From Paragemmobacter kunshanensis (GTDB taxonomy: Bacteria > Pseudomonadota > Alphaproteobacteria > Rhodobacterales > Rhodobacteraceae), in the NCBI RefSeq assembly GCF_011059185.1, contig NZ_JAALFE010000020.1, positions 1 to 64,000 of the forward strand: a DNA stretch of 64,000 nucleotides, in the 5' to 3' direction. Positions 9,342 through 19,440 of this stretch are shown here, one piece after another. Within the stretch, counting starts at the first letter, position 1. Every line of letters begins with the position of its first letter. Position numbers and translations under genes: made by a program. The notes under the pieces are model-generated. The model was not told the origin of the DNA and searched no databases. It worked only from the letters and a program-made list of their open reading frames with translations.

Positions 9342-9518
9342 CGCGCTCGCTCCGCCACTGTGCCGCCGTTGCGCGCAGGCCATATACCACCCCCCGCCCC
9401 ATCGCAACGGCCCAGCGCCGCACAATCCGCCCGGCAAACCCTTTGCCGATTGATGCGGATCAAGGTCCGGCCCGCAGGAAGCGGCTATCCTTTACCCACC
9501 ATGAAAGAGGATATCGTC

Positions 9519-9710
9519 ATGTCCCGCCTGTTCTTCCTGCTCTATGCCCTGATCGGGCCCAGCCTTGCCGGTGTCGGTGTCGTGATCGTGCTGACCATGG
9601 GGCTCGATACGCTGCGCCCGATCCTGACCTCCGCCGCCGTGGGCTTCGCGCTTGGCGTCCCTGCGGCCTGGATCGTGATGCGCCAGCTTGCGGGCGGGCC
9701 CGGTTCCTGA
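9519..9710 (+). CDS. Small two-helix membrane protein
   Basis: 63 aa, almost entirely two hydrophobic helices (residues about 3-27 and 33-55) ending in a short charged tail. It is divergent from purM. From memory, near-identical small proteins in Rhodobacteraceae are often labelled CTP synthetase in databases; nothing here resembles that enzyme and the label should not be transferred. The ATG at 9519 has AGAGG 9 nt upstream; an in-frame ATG at 9501 would add six residues. Confidence 0.7.
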   Translation: MSRLFFLLYALIGPSLAGVGVVIVLTMGLDTLRPILTSAAVGFALGVPAAWIVMRQLAGGPGS

Positions 9711-9739
9711 CCGCCCCACCCCGCCCGCGCGCGCCCGGC

Positions 9740-9768
9740 TTGACCTGCCCGGACGGAAGGCTTAGGCC
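9740..9768 (+). promoter_or_regulatory. Candidate sigma-70 promoter of the tRNA gene
   Basis: TTGACC, a 17-bp spacer and TAGGCC lie just upstream of the tRNA, placing transcription start a few bases before 9778. The -10 match is weak but spacing and location fit. Confidence 0.5.
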
Positions 9769-9777
9769 CTGTTGCAG

Positions 9778-9850
9778 GGGGCTGTAGCTCAATGGTTAGA
9801 GCCGGGCGCTCATAACGCCTTGGTTGGGGGTTCGAGTCCCTCCGGCCCTA
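9778..9850 (+). tRNA. tRNA with CAU anticodon (Met elongator or Ile2)
   Basis: A full cloverleaf folds: acceptor GGGGCTG/CGGCCCT with G-U at the outer pair, D-stem GCTC/GAGC, anticodon stem GGGCG/CGCCT enclosing CTCATAA, variable TTGGT and T-arm GGGGG-TTCGAGT-CCCTC, discriminator A. CCA is not encoded. The anticodon is CAU. The CTTGGT variable region resembles Ile2 tRNAs whose C34 is modified to lysidine, but similar alphaproteobacterial tRNAs are annotated as Met, so identity is left open. Confidence 0.93.
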
Positions 9851-9906
9851 CTCGATTCCTCCCGGATGACGGCCGCCCGATGCCCGGGTCGCCGCGCGCG
9901 GGCCGA

Positions 9907-11343
9907 TCACTCCCGGCGCGTCACCAGCCGCGTTTCCAGATAGGCCTCCAGCGCCTCGGATCCGCCTTCCGTGCCATAGCCCGACTCCTTCATGCCACCG
10001 AAGGGGATCTCGGGCAGGGCAAGGCCCAGATGGTTGATCGACAGCATGCCCGCCTCCACCTCGGCCGACAGCCGCGTGCTGGTGGCCGTGCTGCGGGTAA
10101 AGGCAAAGGCCGCCAGCGCAAAGGGCAGACGGTTCGCCTCGGCGATCGCCTCGTCCAGCGCGGAAAAGCGGTTGACGATGGCGACCGGCCCGAAAGGTTC
10201 CTCGTTCATGATCCGCGCCGAAACCGGCACATCGGCCAGCACGGTGGGTTCAAAGAACCAGCCCTCGTTGCCGATGCGCCGCCCGCCTGTCAGCAGCCGC
10301 CCGCCCCGCTCCACCGCATCGGCCACCAGCGCCTCCAGCGCGGGGATGCGGCGTTCATTGGCCAGCGGCCCCATCTCTGTCTCGGGGTCAAGCCCGTGGC
10401 CCACCCGCAGCTTGCGCGCAGCGGCGACGAAACGGTCGGCAAAGGCATCGGCCAGCGCCTCCTGCACCAGAAACCGCGTCGGCGACACGCAGACCTGGCC
10501 CGCATTGCGGAACTTGTTCGGGATGATGGTGGCGGCGGCAAGATCCAGATCGGCATCCGCCGCGATGATCACCGGCGCATGCCCGCCCAGCTCCATCGTG
10601 GCCCGCTTCATGTGCAGCCCCGCCAGCGCGGCCAGCTGCTTGCCCACCGGGGTGGATCCGGTAAAGCTGATCTTGCGGATCACCGGATGCGGGATCAGAT
10701 ATTCCGATATCTCGGCCGGAATGCCGAAGACCAGATTGGCCACCCCGGCAGGCAGGCCCGCATCGGCAAAGGCGCGGATCAGTTCGGCAGGGCTTGCCGG
10801 CGTCTCCTCGGGGGCTTTCACGATGATGGAACAGCCCGCCGCCAGCGCGGCCGACAGCTTGCGCACCACCTGGTTGATGGGAAAGTTCCACGGCGTGAAG
10901 GCCGCCACCGGCCCGACCGGCAGCTTCATCGTCATCTGCACGATCTCGGGCGCGCGCGACGGGATCACCTGCCCATAGGCGCGCGGCGCCTCTCCCGCGA
11001 ACCAGTCGATGATATCGGCCCCGGCCAGCGTCTCAAGCCGCGCCTGCGCCAGCGGCTTGCCATTCTCGCGCACCATCAGGCTGGCCACCTCCTCGGCGCG
11101 CGCGCGCAGGATGTCGGCGGCCTTGCGCATCAGTCTGGCCCGGTCATGGGCCGCCGTCCTGCGCCAAAGCTCAAAGCCCCGCGCGGCGGCGGCCAGCGCC
11201 TGATCCAGATCGTCGCGGCTGGCATGGGCCACCGTTCCGATGCGCTCCGCCGTGGCCGGATCGACGACGGGGATCACGCGCCCGTCCGATGCGGGCCGCC
11301 AGACGCCGTCAATGAAAAGCTGGACATCAGGGTAGGTGTTCAT
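9907..11343 (-). CDS. NAD(P)-dependent aldehyde dehydrogenase, succinate-semialdehyde dehydrogenase type
   Basis: 478 aa, the usual ALDH length. Oxidises an aldehyde, probably an omega-semialdehyde, to the acid. Visible motifs: [10 protein letters not shown] near 148 (Asn in substrate binding), [11 protein letters not shown] near 227, MELGGHAP near 250 (catalytic Glu) and [12 protein letters not shown] near 280 (nucleophilic Cys). It is the last gene of a minus-strand run and overlaps the upstream fused dehydrogenase by ATGA, so it should serve the same pathway. GabD-like enzymes accept succinate, glutarate or adipate semialdehydes; sequence alone does not choose. Confidence 0.88.
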   Translation of the reverse strand: MNTYPDVQLFIDGVWRPASDGRVIPVVDPATAERIGTVAHASRDDLDQALAAAARGFELWRRTAAHDRARLMRKAADILRARAEEVASLMVRENGKPLAQARLETLAGADIIDWFAGEAPRAYGQVIPSRAPEIVQMTMKLPVGPVAAFTPWNFPINQVVRKLSAALAAGCSIIVKAPEETPASPAELIRAFADAGLPAGVANLVFGIPAEISEYLIPHPVIRKISFTGSTPVGKQLAALAGLHMKRATMELGGHAPVIIAADADLDLAAATIIPNKFRNAGQVCVSPTRFLVQEALADAFADRFVAAARKLRVGHGLDPETEMGPLANERRIPALEALVADAVERGGRLLTGGRRIGNEGWFFEPTVLADVPVSARIMNEEPFGPVAIVNRFSALDEAIAEANRLPFALAAFAFTRSTATSTRLSAEVEAGMLSINHLGLALPEIPFGGMKESGYGTEGGSEALEAYLETRLVTRRE

Positions 11344-13280
11344 GGGTTCTGCTTCCTGTCCTTCTGGAACATGGGTCCGCCCCTGGCGCGCGGAAATCCG
11401 TAGCCATGGACCTGCACAAGGTCGATATCGGCAGGGCTGGCGGCGATGCCTTCCGCAAGGATCGCCGCGCCCTCGGCCGCCAGGGCGCCGGTCAGCCGCT
11501 CCACGATGACCTCTGCCGCAACCGGGCGGTCCGCGCCCGCCAGGGCCGCGATGATGCGCGCCGCCTCGGTCGAGTGGCGCGGGCTGCGATCCCCCGGCGC
11601 ATAGTCATACCACCCCGCCCCGGTCTTGATCCCCTTGCGCCCCGCGCGCACCAGCAGATCGCCGGGCGCCTCAGGCACATCCTCGCCCCGCGCCCGCGCG
11701 GCCTCGCGGTTCAGAAAGCTGATATCCAGCCCCGCCATGTCCTGCATCTCGAACGGGCCCATCGCATAGCCAAAGCCGCGCATCGCCGCGTCGATATCCG
11801 CAAAAGGCACGCCCTCGCGCAGCAGGGCCTCGGCCTCGGCCCGGTAGCGGCGCAGGATGCGGTTGCCGATGAAGCCCTCGCAGATGCCCGACCGCACCGG
11901 CACCTTGCCCAGCCGCCGCGCCAGATCGAAGACCGTCGCCAGCACAGGGGCCGAGGTTTCGGGCAAGGGGATGATCTCGACCAGCTTCATGATCTGCGCC
12001 GGGCTGAAGAAATGCATCCCCACCACCCGGTCGCCCGACACGGACCCCGCCACAATCCCGCGCGGGTCGATGTATGAGGTGTTGGTGGCCAGGATCGCAT
12101 CCGCACGGCACAACCCGCCCAGATCGGCAAAGACCGCGCGCTTGACCGCCAGATCCTCGAACACGGCCTCGACCACCAGATCGCAATCCGCCAGCCCCTC
12201 CAGCCCGACACAGCCGCTCAGACCCGCGCGGCGCGCCTCAGCCTCTTCTGACGTGATCAGCCCCCGGCGCTCGGCAGCCTCGAACAGGGCCCGAACCGTG
12301 CCAAGCCCCTTTTCAAGCGCGGTCGCGTCACGTTCCGACATCACGACGCGCAGTCCCGCATTGCGGAAGGCGGCGGCGATGCCGCTGCCCATGGTGCCCC
12401 CGCCGACAACCCCCACCAGGCCGATCTCGCGCGGGGCGACCCCGCGCAGGTCCGCGGGGCGCAGCGCCGCCCTTTCGGCACGGAACAGATAGCGCAGCGC
12501 GGCAGACTCTTCGGAAGCCTTCAGCGCAAGGAAGGTCTCGCGCTCGTGGCGCAGCCCTTCGCGGATCCCCTGCTCCACCCCCTGCCGCACCGCCCGCAAC
12601 GCGGCCAGCGGCGCAGCCGCCCCCTTGGCCGCCTTGCCGATGCGCGCCTCCGCCCGGTCCCAGAATTCCACGCCGGGATCGGCCAAGGGCCGTTGGCTTG
12701 CCGGCGGGACGCAGTCCGTCAGCGCTGCGGCAAAGGCCACCGCGCCCTCGGTCAAGTCACCCTCGATGATGCGGTCCAGAAGCCCCATCCGCGCCGCCCG
12801 CGCACTGTCCAGCATGTCGCGCTCGGCAATCACCGGGACCGCCGCCTCGATCCCCACAAGGCGCGGCAGGCGCTGCGTCCCCCCCGCCCCGGGGATGAAC
12901 CCCAGCGTCACCTCGGGCAGGCCCAGCGTCGCACCCGGCAGGGCCACGCGGTGATGACAGCCCAGCGCAAGTTCCAGACCACCGCCCAGCGCCGGGCCAT
13001 GGATCGCCGCCACCCAGGGCTTCCCTGCCGCCTCGATCCGCCGGATCACCTCCGGCAGGGTCGGTTCCTCGGGCGGACGGTCGAATTCCGCAAGATCGGC
13101 CCCCCCGACAAACAGCTTGCCCGCCCCCCGCAGGACAACCGCGGTGATCGACGGATCCGCCTCCGTCTCTGCGACAAGCCCGACCAGCCGCGCGCGCACC
13201 GCGGTGTTCAAGGCATTCACCGGCGGATTGTCGATCGTCAGCACGGCCACGCTGCCGGATCGTTCAACTGTGACGGTCAT
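11340..13280 (-). CDS. Fused enoyl-CoA hydratase / 3-hydroxyacyl-CoA dehydrogenase (FadB/FadJ-like)
   Basis: 646 aa, somewhat shorter than E. coli FadB or FadJ. Residues about 1-180 are a crotonase domain with both catalytic Glu positions ([11 protein letters not shown] and [13 protein letters not shown]). Residues about 290-470 are the NAD-binding dehydrogenase domain ([13 protein letters not shown]), followed by the C-terminal dimerisation domains ([25 protein letters not shown]). It performs hydration and NAD-linked oxidation of an enoyl-CoA to 3-oxoacyl-CoA. It lies between a CoA-transferase and the aldehyde dehydrogenase gene, and its partner thiolase is probably the one at 30092. PaaH/PaaG-like use on adipyl-type CoA esters is plausible. 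Confidence 0.92.
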   Translation of the reverse strand: MTVTVERSGSVAVLTIDNPPVNALNTAVRARLVGLVAETEADPSITAVVLRGAGKLFVGGADLAEFDRPPEEPTLPEVIRRIEAAGKPWVAAIHGPALGGGLELALGCHHRVALPGATLGLPEVTLGFIPGAGGTQRLPRLVGIEAAVPVIAERDMLDSARAARMGLLDRIIEGDLTEGAVAFAAALTDCVPPASQRPLADPGVEFWDRAEARIGKAAKGAAAPLAALRAVRQGVEQGIREGLRHERETFLALKASEESAALRYLFRAERAALRPADLRGVAPREIGLVGVVGGGTMGSGIAAAFRNAGLRVVMSERDATALEKGLGTVRALFEAAERRGLITSEEAEARRAGLSGCVGLEGLADCDLVVEAVFEDLAVKRAVFADLGGLCRADAILATNTSYIDPRGIVAGSVSGDRVVGMHFFSPAQIMKLVEIIPLPETSAPVLATVFDLARRLGKVPVRSGICEGFIGNRILRRYRAEAEALLREGVPFADIDAAMRGFGYAMGPFEMQDMAGLDISFLNREAARARGEDVPEAPGDLLVRAGRKGIKTGAGWYDYAPGDRSPRHSTEAARIIAALAGADRPVAAEVIVERLTGALAAEGAAILAEGIAASPADIDLVQVHGYGFPRARGGPMFQKDRKQNP

Positions 13281-13312
13281 TTCGCCCCTTCCGCATGAAT
13301 GATGCCTGCAGG

Positions 13313-14563
13313 TCAGGCCGTGGCCCCGGCCCGCCTGGCCGCGACGGCTGACGCGATGTCATGGCAGGCGATGACGCCCTTCGCCACAAGCTCCTCGATC
13401 CGCGCGCCGTCCAGCCCCAGCACATCGCGCAGGATGGCGCGCGTGTCCTCGCCCAGCAGGGGCGGCGCCTTCGGCACATGTCCCTCCTGCGCCGCCAGCC
13501 CCTGCGCCGGCCGCACCAGCGAGATCGGGCCAAGCTCGGGATGCTGCAGGGTCTGGATCACCTCACGCTCCACCACGGATTTTGCCTGCAGCGCCTCGGA
13601 GACCGATTTCACCGGCCCCGCCGGCACATCCGCGGCAAGGCAGGCGTCAAGCCAATGCGCAGAACTGCGCGTGCCGACGATCTCCTGGATCGTGTCCAGC
13701 AGGTCCTGTCGGTGCAGCGCGCGCTGATGCGAGGTGACAAAGCGCGGATCCTCGGCCAGATCGGGCCGCAGGATCACCTGCCTGCAGAAATCGGCGAACA
13801 TCCGGTCATTGCCCACGGCCAGCGCGAAATGCCCGTCCGAGGCGTCGAACAGCTGATAGGGCACCACGGTCGGATGGGCATTGCCATAGCGCGTGGCCTC
13901 CACCCCGGCATTCAGATAGGCCGTCCCGACATTGACCAGCAGGTTCAGCGCGGAATCGAGCAGCGCCACATCTATGTACTGCCCCTGCCCGCTGTCGCGC
14001 CGCTGATGCAGGGCTGCCAAAATGGACTGGGTCGCCACCATCCCCGCCACGACATCGGTAAAGGCCACGCCCAGCCGGTTGGGCGGCCCGTCGGCGGCCC
14101 CCGTGATGGACATCAGCCCGCTTTCCGCCTGCATGATGAAATCATAGCCGGGCCGCCGCGCCTCCGGCCCCGTCTGGCCATAGCCCGAGATCGAACAATA
14201 GACGATCCCGGGGTTGATCTCGCGGATCTGCCGATAGCCAAGTCCCAGCCGGTCCACCGTCCCGGCCCGGAAATTCTCCACCACCACATCCGCCCGCGCC
14301 GCAAGATCCAGCACGAGGGCAAGCCCCTCGGGCGATTTCAGATCCAGCGCGATGCTGTGCTTGCCGCGATTGGCGCAGAGGAAATAGGTGCTGACGCCCT
14401 TGTAATTCGGCACCGACCAGGCGCGCGTGTCGTCACCGCCCTTGATGTTCTCGATCTTCCAGACTTCGGCCCCCATGTCGGCCAGGCTCATGGTCGTCCA
14501 GGGTCCGGCAAGGACCCGCGTCAGGTCCAGCACCTTGATGCCTTCCAGCGGCAGGGTCTGCAT
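13313..14563 (-). CDS. Class III CoA-transferase (CaiB/BaiF, formyl-CoA transferase family)
   Basis: 416 aa. Moves CoA between a donor thioester and a free carboxylate through an enzyme-bound anhydride. The N-terminus [20 protein letters not shown], the LDLKSPEG block near 73 and [17 protein letters not shown] near 140-160, which should carry the catalytic Asp, are standard. Members include succinyl-CoA:glutarate/dicarboxylate transferases, which would suit this cluster, but specificity cannot be read. It lies downstream of the ABC importer genes and 33 bp before the fused beta-oxidation enzyme. Confidence 0.9.
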   Translation of the reverse strand: MQTLPLEGIKVLDLTRVLAGPWTTMSLADMGAEVWKIENIKGGDDTRAWSVPNYKGVSTYFLCANRGKHSIALDLKSPEGLALVLDLAARADVVVENFRAGTVDRLGLGYRQIREINPGIVYCSISGYGQTGPEARRPGYDFIMQAESGLMSITGAADGPPNRLGVAFTDVVAGMVATQSILAALHQRRDSGQGQYIDVALLDSALNLLVNVGTAYLNAGVEATRYGNAHPTVVPYQLFDASDGHFALAVGNDRMFADFCRQVILRPDLAEDPRFVTSHQRALHRQDLLDTIQEIVGTRSSAHWLDACLAADVPAGPVKSVSEALQAKSVVEREVIQTLQHPELGPISLVRPAQGLAAQEGHVPKAPPLLGEDTRAILRDVLGLDGARIEELVAKGVIACHDIASAVAARRAGATA

Positions 14564-14589
14564 CGTCTTGGTCCTCCCTCGTTTCGCTC

Positions 14590-15600
14590 TCAGCCCGTCG
14601 TCGCCAGGCCCGTTTCCCGGGCACTTGGAAAATGGCAGGCGACGGCATGCCCTTCGGCCGTTTCGGCAAGCGGCGGTTCCCTTTCGGCGCAGATCCCCCT
14701 GGCAATCGGGCAGCGCGTGCGGAAATGGCAGCCCGATGGCGGGTTCATCGGGCTTGGCACATCCCCCGTCAGCACGATGCGCCTGCGCGCCCTCTCGCGC
14801 GGGGGATCGGCCAGCGGCACCGCAGACATCAGCGCCTGCGTATAGGGATGCTGCGGCGAGGCGTAGAGGTGCCGCTTGTCGGCGATCTCCACGATCTTGC
14901 CCAGATACATCACCGCCACGCGATGCGAGATATGCTGCACCACCGACAGGTCATGCGCGATGAACAGGAAGGCCGTCGAAAACTCGCGCTGGATATCCTT
15001 CAGCAGGTTCAGAACCCCCGCCTGCACCGACACATCCAGCGCCGATACCGGCTCGTCCAGCACCAGAAGATCGGGTTGCAGCGCCAGCGCGCGCGCGATG
15101 ACGACCCGCTGGCGCTGGCCGCCCGAAAGGGCATGGGGATAGCGGCTGCCATGTTCCGGGTTCAGCCGCACCAGATCCAGCATCTCGGCCACGCGCCGCC
15201 TGCGCGCATCGGCGTCAAGCTCGCTGATCCGCAGCGGCTCGGCGATGTTCTCGGCCACCGTCATGCGGGGATGCAACGAGGAATAGGGATCCTGGAAGAC
15301 AAGCTGGATCTTCCGGCGCAGCATCCGCATCTCTTCCTTCGGCAGCGCGTTGATGTCCTGCCCGCGAAACAGCGTCTGCCCCTCCGACGGTTCGATCAGC
15401 CGCAGGATGCACCGGCCCAGCGTCGATTTCCCGCAGCCCGACTCTCCGACAAGGCCCAGCGTCTCGCCCAGGCCCAGATCGAAGGACACGCCCGCCACCG
15501 CATTCACATGGCCGACATCCCGCTCGATCAGCAGCCCCCCCTTGACGGCAAAGCGCTTGCCCAGATTGCGGACCGAAAGGATCGGGTCAGGCCGGGTCAT
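14590..15600 (-). CDS. Peptide-type ABC transporter ATP-binding subunit (DppF/OppF-like)
   Basis: 336 aa. Walker [12 protein letters not shown] near 57-67, signature LSGGQRQRV near 168, Walker [13 protein letters not shown] near 185 and a C-terminal oligopeptide/dipeptide transporter domain with the CxxRCP-type Cys motif ([11 protein letters not shown]). It powers uptake by the permeases encoded just upstream. The ATG at 15600 overlaps the stop of the preceding ATPase gene (ATGA). Specificity is set by the separately encoded binding protein at 26203. Confidence 0.93.
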   Translation of the reverse strand: MTRPDPILSVRNLGKRFAVKGGLLIERDVGHVNAVAGVSFDLGLGETLGLVGESGCGKSTLGRCILRLIEPSEGQTLFRGQDINALPKEEMRMLRRKIQLVFQDPYSSLHPRMTVAENIAEPLRISELDADARRRRVAEMLDLVRLNPEHGSRYPHALSGGQRQRVVIARALALQPDLLVLDEPVSALDVSVQAGVLNLLKDIQREFSTAFLFIAHDLSVVQHISHRVAVMYLGKIVEIADKRHLYASPQHPYTQALMSAVPLADPPRERARRRIVLTGDVPSPMNPPSGCHFRTRCPIARGICAEREPPLAETAEGHAVACHFPSARETGLATTG

Positions 15601-16583
15601 GCGATGGTCTCCGATGGCGCAAAGGCGAAATGGCAGGCGGCGGCATGCCCGCCCTCTTCCCGCATCGACGGCGCCTCGCGGCGACAGATTTCGCCTGCCG
15701 CGATGCAACGGGGATGAAAGGCGCATCCTGCCGGAAGCTGGCCCAGCGCGGGCGGCGTGCCGTCGATGGAAAACAGCCGGTCATTCTGCACCGTCATGTC
15801 GGGGATCGAGGCGATCAGCCCGCGCGTATAGGGATGCCCGGGCCGCGCGAACAGATCGTCCACCCCCGCCTGCTCCACCACCTGCCCCGCATAGACCACC
15901 GCCACCCGGTCGGCATGTCCGGCCAGCACGCCCAGATCATGCGTGATCAGGATCAGCCCCAGCTTCAGCCGCGCCTGCAACTCGGCCAGCACCTCCATGA
16001 TCTGCGCCTGCACCGTCACATCCAGCGCCGTCGTCGGCTCGTCGGCGATCAGCAGATCGGGGTCGTTCGCCACCGCCATGGCGATCATCACCCGCTGCCG
16101 CATCCCGCCGGAGAATTCGTGCGGATACTGCGCCAGCCGCCGGTCGGGCTGCGGTATGGCCACCAGCGCCAGCAGGTCGCGCGCCCGGTCCGCCGCCGCG
16201 TGGCGCGACATGTCGGGATTGTGCAGGCGCACCGCCTCGATGATCTGCTCGCCCACCGTCATCACCGGATTGAGCGAGGACAGCGGATCCTGAAAGATCA
16301 TCGCGATCCGCGATCCGCGCAGCTTGCGCAATTCGCGCCGCGGCAGCCCGACCAGCTCGCGCCCGTCGAACCGCACCGATCCCGTCACCCGCGCCCCCTC
16401 GGGCTGCAGTCCCAGCGCCGCCAGCATCCCCACCGACTTGCCCGATCCGGATTCCCCCACGATCCCCAGCACCTCACCCGGATCCACATGCAGGGAAATG
16501 CCCCGCACCGCCTCGGCATAGGTTCCGTTGCGCCCGAAGGCCACGCGCAGGTCGCGCACCTCGAATAGCGGAGAAGCGCTCAT
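15597..16583 (-). CDS. Peptide-type ABC transporter ATP-binding subunit (DppD/OppD-like)
   Basis: 328 aa. Walker [12 protein letters not shown] near 44, signature [12 protein letters not shown] near 154, Walker [13 protein letters not shown] near 175, H-loop ITHDLG near 208, and the Cys-containing C-terminal domain (CAFHPRC). It pairs with the next ATPase as the two motor subunits. ATGA overlaps on both sides place it tightly inside the operon. Confidence 0.93.
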   Translation of the reverse strand: MSASPLFEVRDLRVAFGRNGTYAEAVRGISLHVDPGEVLGIVGESGSGKSVGMLAALGLQPEGARVTGSVRFDGRELVGLPRRELRKLRGSRIAMIFQDPLSSLNPVMTVGEQIIEAVRLHNPDMSRHAAADRARDLLALVAIPQPDRRLAQYPHEFSGGMRQRVMIAMAVANDPDLLIADEPTTALDVTVQAQIMEVLAELQARLKLGLILITHDLGVLAGHADRVAVVYAGQVVEQAGVDDLFARPGHPYTRGLIASIPDMTVQNDRLFSIDGTPPALGQLPAGCAFHPRCIAAGEICRREAPSMREEGGHAAACHFAFAPSETIA

Positions 16584-17416
16584 CTGGACCTCGGGTCAAA
16601 GTAATCGTGCAGGCCGTCACCGATGAAGTTGAAGCCCAGGACGATGGTCAGGATGGCCAGCCCGGGGCCAAGGGCCACCCACCAGGAATAGAACTGCGAC
16701 GCCCCGTCCGAGATCATGGATCCCCATTCCGGCGTCGGCGGCGTGGCCCCCAGCCCGATGAACGACAACGAGGCCGCCAGCAGGATCACCTGCCCCAGAT
16801 CCATCGTCGCGCTGATCAGAACGGGCGTCCAGCACAGCGGCAGCACATGTTTCCCCAGCACCCGGCCCTGCGTCGCACCCGAAGCGATGGCCGCCTCGAC
16901 ATGCTCGCGCTCGCGCACCTCCAGAACCTGCGCCCGCATCAGCCGGGCATAGACAGGCCACCACACGATCACCATCGCGATGGCCGCATTCTCCAGCCCC
17001 GGCCCCAGCGAGGCCGCCACCGCCATCGCCAGCAGCATCGGCGGAAAGGACAGCGTCACATCCACCATCCGCATGATGACGGTATCCACGAACCCGCCCA
17101 CGAACCCCGCCACCGCCCCGAGAGAGGCCCCGATCGCCACGGCAAAGGCCACCACCGTCACCGCGATGGGGATGGAATGGCGCGCGCCATGCAGCGTCCG
17201 GCTCAGCACGTCGCGCCCCAGCGCATCGGTGCCCAGCAGATGATCCCAGCTTGGCGGCTGCAACCGTCGCCCCACCATGTCCAGCGGCGCATGGGCCGAC
17301 ATCCACGGCGCGGCCACCGTCGCCACCAGCCAGAACAGGATCAGCACGGCCCCCACGATCAGGGGCGGGGTCAGCCAGCGCGGACGTGCGGAACGGGAAA
17401 GGAAAAGGACGCTCAT
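16580..17416 (-). CDS. Peptide-type ABC transporter permease (DppC/OppC-like)
   Basis: 278 aa inner-membrane protein. The N-terminus has one long helix (about 18-40), then HLLGTDALGRDVLSRTLHGAR near 59-79, the hallmark of the DppC/OppC group, and the EAA loop EHVEAAIASGAT near 170-181 that contacts the ATPases. It forms a heterodimer with the DppB-like permease; its start lies 4 bp past that gene's stop. Confidence 0.93.
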   Translation of the reverse strand: MSVLFLSRSARPRWLTPPLIVGAVLILFWLVATVAAPWMSAHAPLDMVGRRLQPPSWDHLLGTDALGRDVLSRTLHGARHSIPIAVTVVAFAVAIGASLGAVAGFVGGFVDTVIMRMVDVTLSFPPMLLAMAVAASLGPGLENAAIAMVIVWWPVYARLMRAQVLEVREREHVEAAIASGATQGRVLGKHVLPLCWTPVLISATMDLGQVILLAASLSFIGLGATPPTPEWGSMISDGASQFYSWWVALGPGLAILTIVLGFNFIGDGLHDYFDPRSR

Positions 17417-17419
17417 GGA

Positions 17420-18433
17420 TCAGCCAAGCCTCACGCGCGGGTTGGCGACGACATAGGCCACGTCCGTCAGCAGGTTGGTGAACAGAAAGACGATGCCGCC
17501 CACGATCGTCACGCCGATGATGGCGGGAAAATCCAGCCCCCGCGCCGCCTCCACGGCATAGGATCCCATGCCCGGCCAGGAAAAGATCGTCTCGGTCAGC
17601 ACCGCGCCGGTCAGCAGATAGGCAAAGGAATAGCCGATCACCGTCAGCGTGGGCACCAGCGTGTTGCGCAGCGCATGCCGGATCACCACCCGAAACTCCC
17701 CCGCCCCCTTGGCACGCGCCGTCAGGATGAATTCCCGCGACAGCACCTCCACCATATTGGCGCGCACCAGCCGCGATATGGTGCCCGCCACCGCCCAGCC
17801 CAGCACGAAGGCCGGCAGCAACAGATGCCACAGCGCATCCAGAAACAGCCGGAAATCCCCCGCGAACAGCGTGTCGATGGTCATGAACCCCGTCACCATC
17901 GGCGGCGCCGTCGCCCGCGCGTCCAGCCGCCCGGGTCCGGGCAGGATGCCCCATTGCACCGAAAAGACGTAAAGCAGCGCCAGCCCCAGCCAGAACACCG
18001 GGATCGAGGATCCGAACAAGGCAAACAGCCGCGCCCCGTGGTCGATGGCCGTGTTGCGGAAATAGGCGGCCAGCACGCCCAGGCTGATGCCGATGGTCGC
18101 CCCGACGATCATCGCCGCCACCACCAGTTCCATCGTGGCGGGCAGGCGATACAGCACATCCTGCGCCACCGGGCGCCGCGTGATGAAGGACGTGCCCATG
18201 TCGCCCGACAGCAGGTTGCCCACATAGATCACATAACGCTCTGGCAGGCTGCGATCGAGCCCCCAGCGCGCCTTCGCGGCGGCCACCACCTCGGGGTTGT
18301 TCATCTGCCGGTCCGATACGATGGCCGTCAGCGGATCGCCCTTGGTGACACTCGTCAGCAGGAAGGCCAGCGTGACGATTCCCAGCACCAGAAAGGGCAT
18401 GGCGATCAGGCGGCGCAGGATATAGCGGGTCAT
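17420..18433 (-). CDS. Peptide-type ABC transporter permease (DppB/OppB-like)
   Basis: 337 aa with six predicted helices; the N-terminus MTRYILRRLIAMPFLVLGIVT is typical of the BPD_transp_1_N segment. The EAA loop is near FILTARAKGAGE (about 230). It is the first gene of the minus-strand operon and starts at ATG 18433 opposite the IclR gene. The next ATG upstream would add a non-conserved tail. The binding-protein gene is not in this operon but lies 8 kb away at 26203, unlike most dpp loci. Confidence 0.92.
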   Translation of the reverse strand: MTRYILRRLIAMPFLVLGIVTLAFLLTSVTKGDPLTAIVSDRQMNNPEVVAAAKARWGLDRSLPERYVIYVGNLLSGDMGTSFITRRPVAQDVLYRLPATMELVVAAMIVGATIGISLGVLAAYFRNTAIDHGARLFALFGSSIPVFWLGLALLYVFSVQWGILPGPGRLDARATAPPMVTGFMTIDTLFAGDFRLFLDALWHLLLPAFVLGWAVAGTISRLVRANMVEVLSREFILTARAKGAGEFRVVIRHALRNTLVPTLTVIGYSFAYLLTGAVLTETIFSWPGMGSYAVEAARGLDFPAIIGVTIVGGIVFLFTNLLTDVAYVVANPRVRLG

Positions 18434-18491
18434 GGCCTTGTCCTTCCCGGGATGTCTTGCGGATGGAGCGGTCCGGCATTCCTCGATAGTA

Positions 18492-18539
18492 TTGACAACC
18501 GGAGAGGGCGCAGTCAACATAATTGAAATTAAGTTTCAA
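18492..18539 (+). promoter_or_regulatory. IclR promoter and candidate operator
   Basis: A perfect -35 TTGACA (18492-18497) with 17 bp to CAACAT is followed by the inverted repeat TTGAAA-ttaag-TTTCAA (18523-18539). The repeat lies between the divergent importer operon and the IclR gene, the expected place for autoregulation plus control of the importer. A related 17-mer is at 23913-23929. The operator assignment is inferred from symmetry and location. Confidence 0.6.
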
Positions 18540-18596
18540 ATATTGGCGACGCCTCCCGTGACGGAACCGGATAAACAGTAGCAACGGGTAACGAAG

Positions 18597-19415
18597 ATGA
18601 GAAAACGGGCACTCCCCGCCGAAGGGGCCGATGTCGTGGAAGCCAGCAATCCGGCGGCGTCGCTGACGCGCGGGCTGGAAATCCTGCGCGCCTTCACGGC
18701 GGATGACACGACCCTCGGCAATCAGGAACTGATCGAACGCACGGGCCTTCCCAAGGCCACCGTATCGCGCCTGACGGCCACGCTCGTTTCGCTGGGCTAC
18801 CTGCATTACGACACCCAGCTTGGCCGCTACAGCATCGGCCCCGCCACCATCTCGCTTGGTTATTCCGCGCTCAGCTCCAGCGCCGTCGTCCATATGGCGC
18901 AGCCCTTGATGCAGGAACTGGCCGACAAGACGGGCGTCGCCGTGGCGCTTGGCACGCGGGACGGGCTGGAAATGGTCTATCTGGCGAACTGCCGCTCGCA
19001 AAGCCCGGTCTCGCTGCGCCTGAACGTGGGCTCGCGCCTGCCCATCTGGCGCACGGCGATGGGCCTTGCCTATCTCGCCGAAATGCGCCCCGAAATCCGC
19101 GACGAGGTGCTGGCCGCCCTCATCGCGCAGGAACCCGGACAGGAACAGCGCATCCGCACCACCCTGGACGAGGCACTAGACTCCCACGCCCGGCAGGGAT
19201 TCGTCGCCACCTTCGGCTCCTGGTACAGCTATATCAACGCCGTCGGCGTCGCCTTCCGCCCCACCGACGGCTCGCCCCTCGTGGCCGTCACCTGCGGCGG
19301 CATCGTCGACATCATCCCCCGCGATGTCTGCCTGTCGCGCGTCGGCCCCGATCTGGTGGCCACGATCGGCCGCCTGCGCGCCCGCCTTTCCGGCCAGCCC
19401 GACACCACCCGATAG
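18597..19415 (+). CDS. IclR family transcriptional regulator
   Basis: 272 aa. The N-terminal winged helix-turn-helix (about 20-80) contains NQELIERTGLPKATVSRLTATLVSLGYL; the C-terminal IclR effector domain (about 95-260) contains LGTRDGLEMVYLANCRSQ and a GGIVDIIPRD end. IclR proteins are dimeric or tetrameric and often control catabolic operons in response to a pathway metabolite. It is divergent from the importer operon and 25 bp upstream of the E2-like gene, with which it is likely co-transcribed. The flanking genes are its obvious targets. Confidence 0.93.
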   Translation: MRKRALPAEGADVVEASNPAASLTRGLEILRAFTADDTTLGNQELIERTGLPKATVSRLTATLVSLGYLHYDTQLGRYSIGPATISLGYSALSSSAVVHMAQPLMQELADKTGVAVALGTRDGLEMVYLANCRSQSPVSLRLNVGSRLPIWRTAMGLAYLAEMRPEIRDEVLAALIAQEPGQEQRIRTTLDEALDSHARQGFVATFGSWYSYINAVGVAFRPTDGSPLVAVTCGGIVDIIPRDVCLSRVGPDLVATIGRLRARLSGQPDTTR

Positions 19416-19440
19416 CCCCACCGCAGCCCAAGGATCCGCC

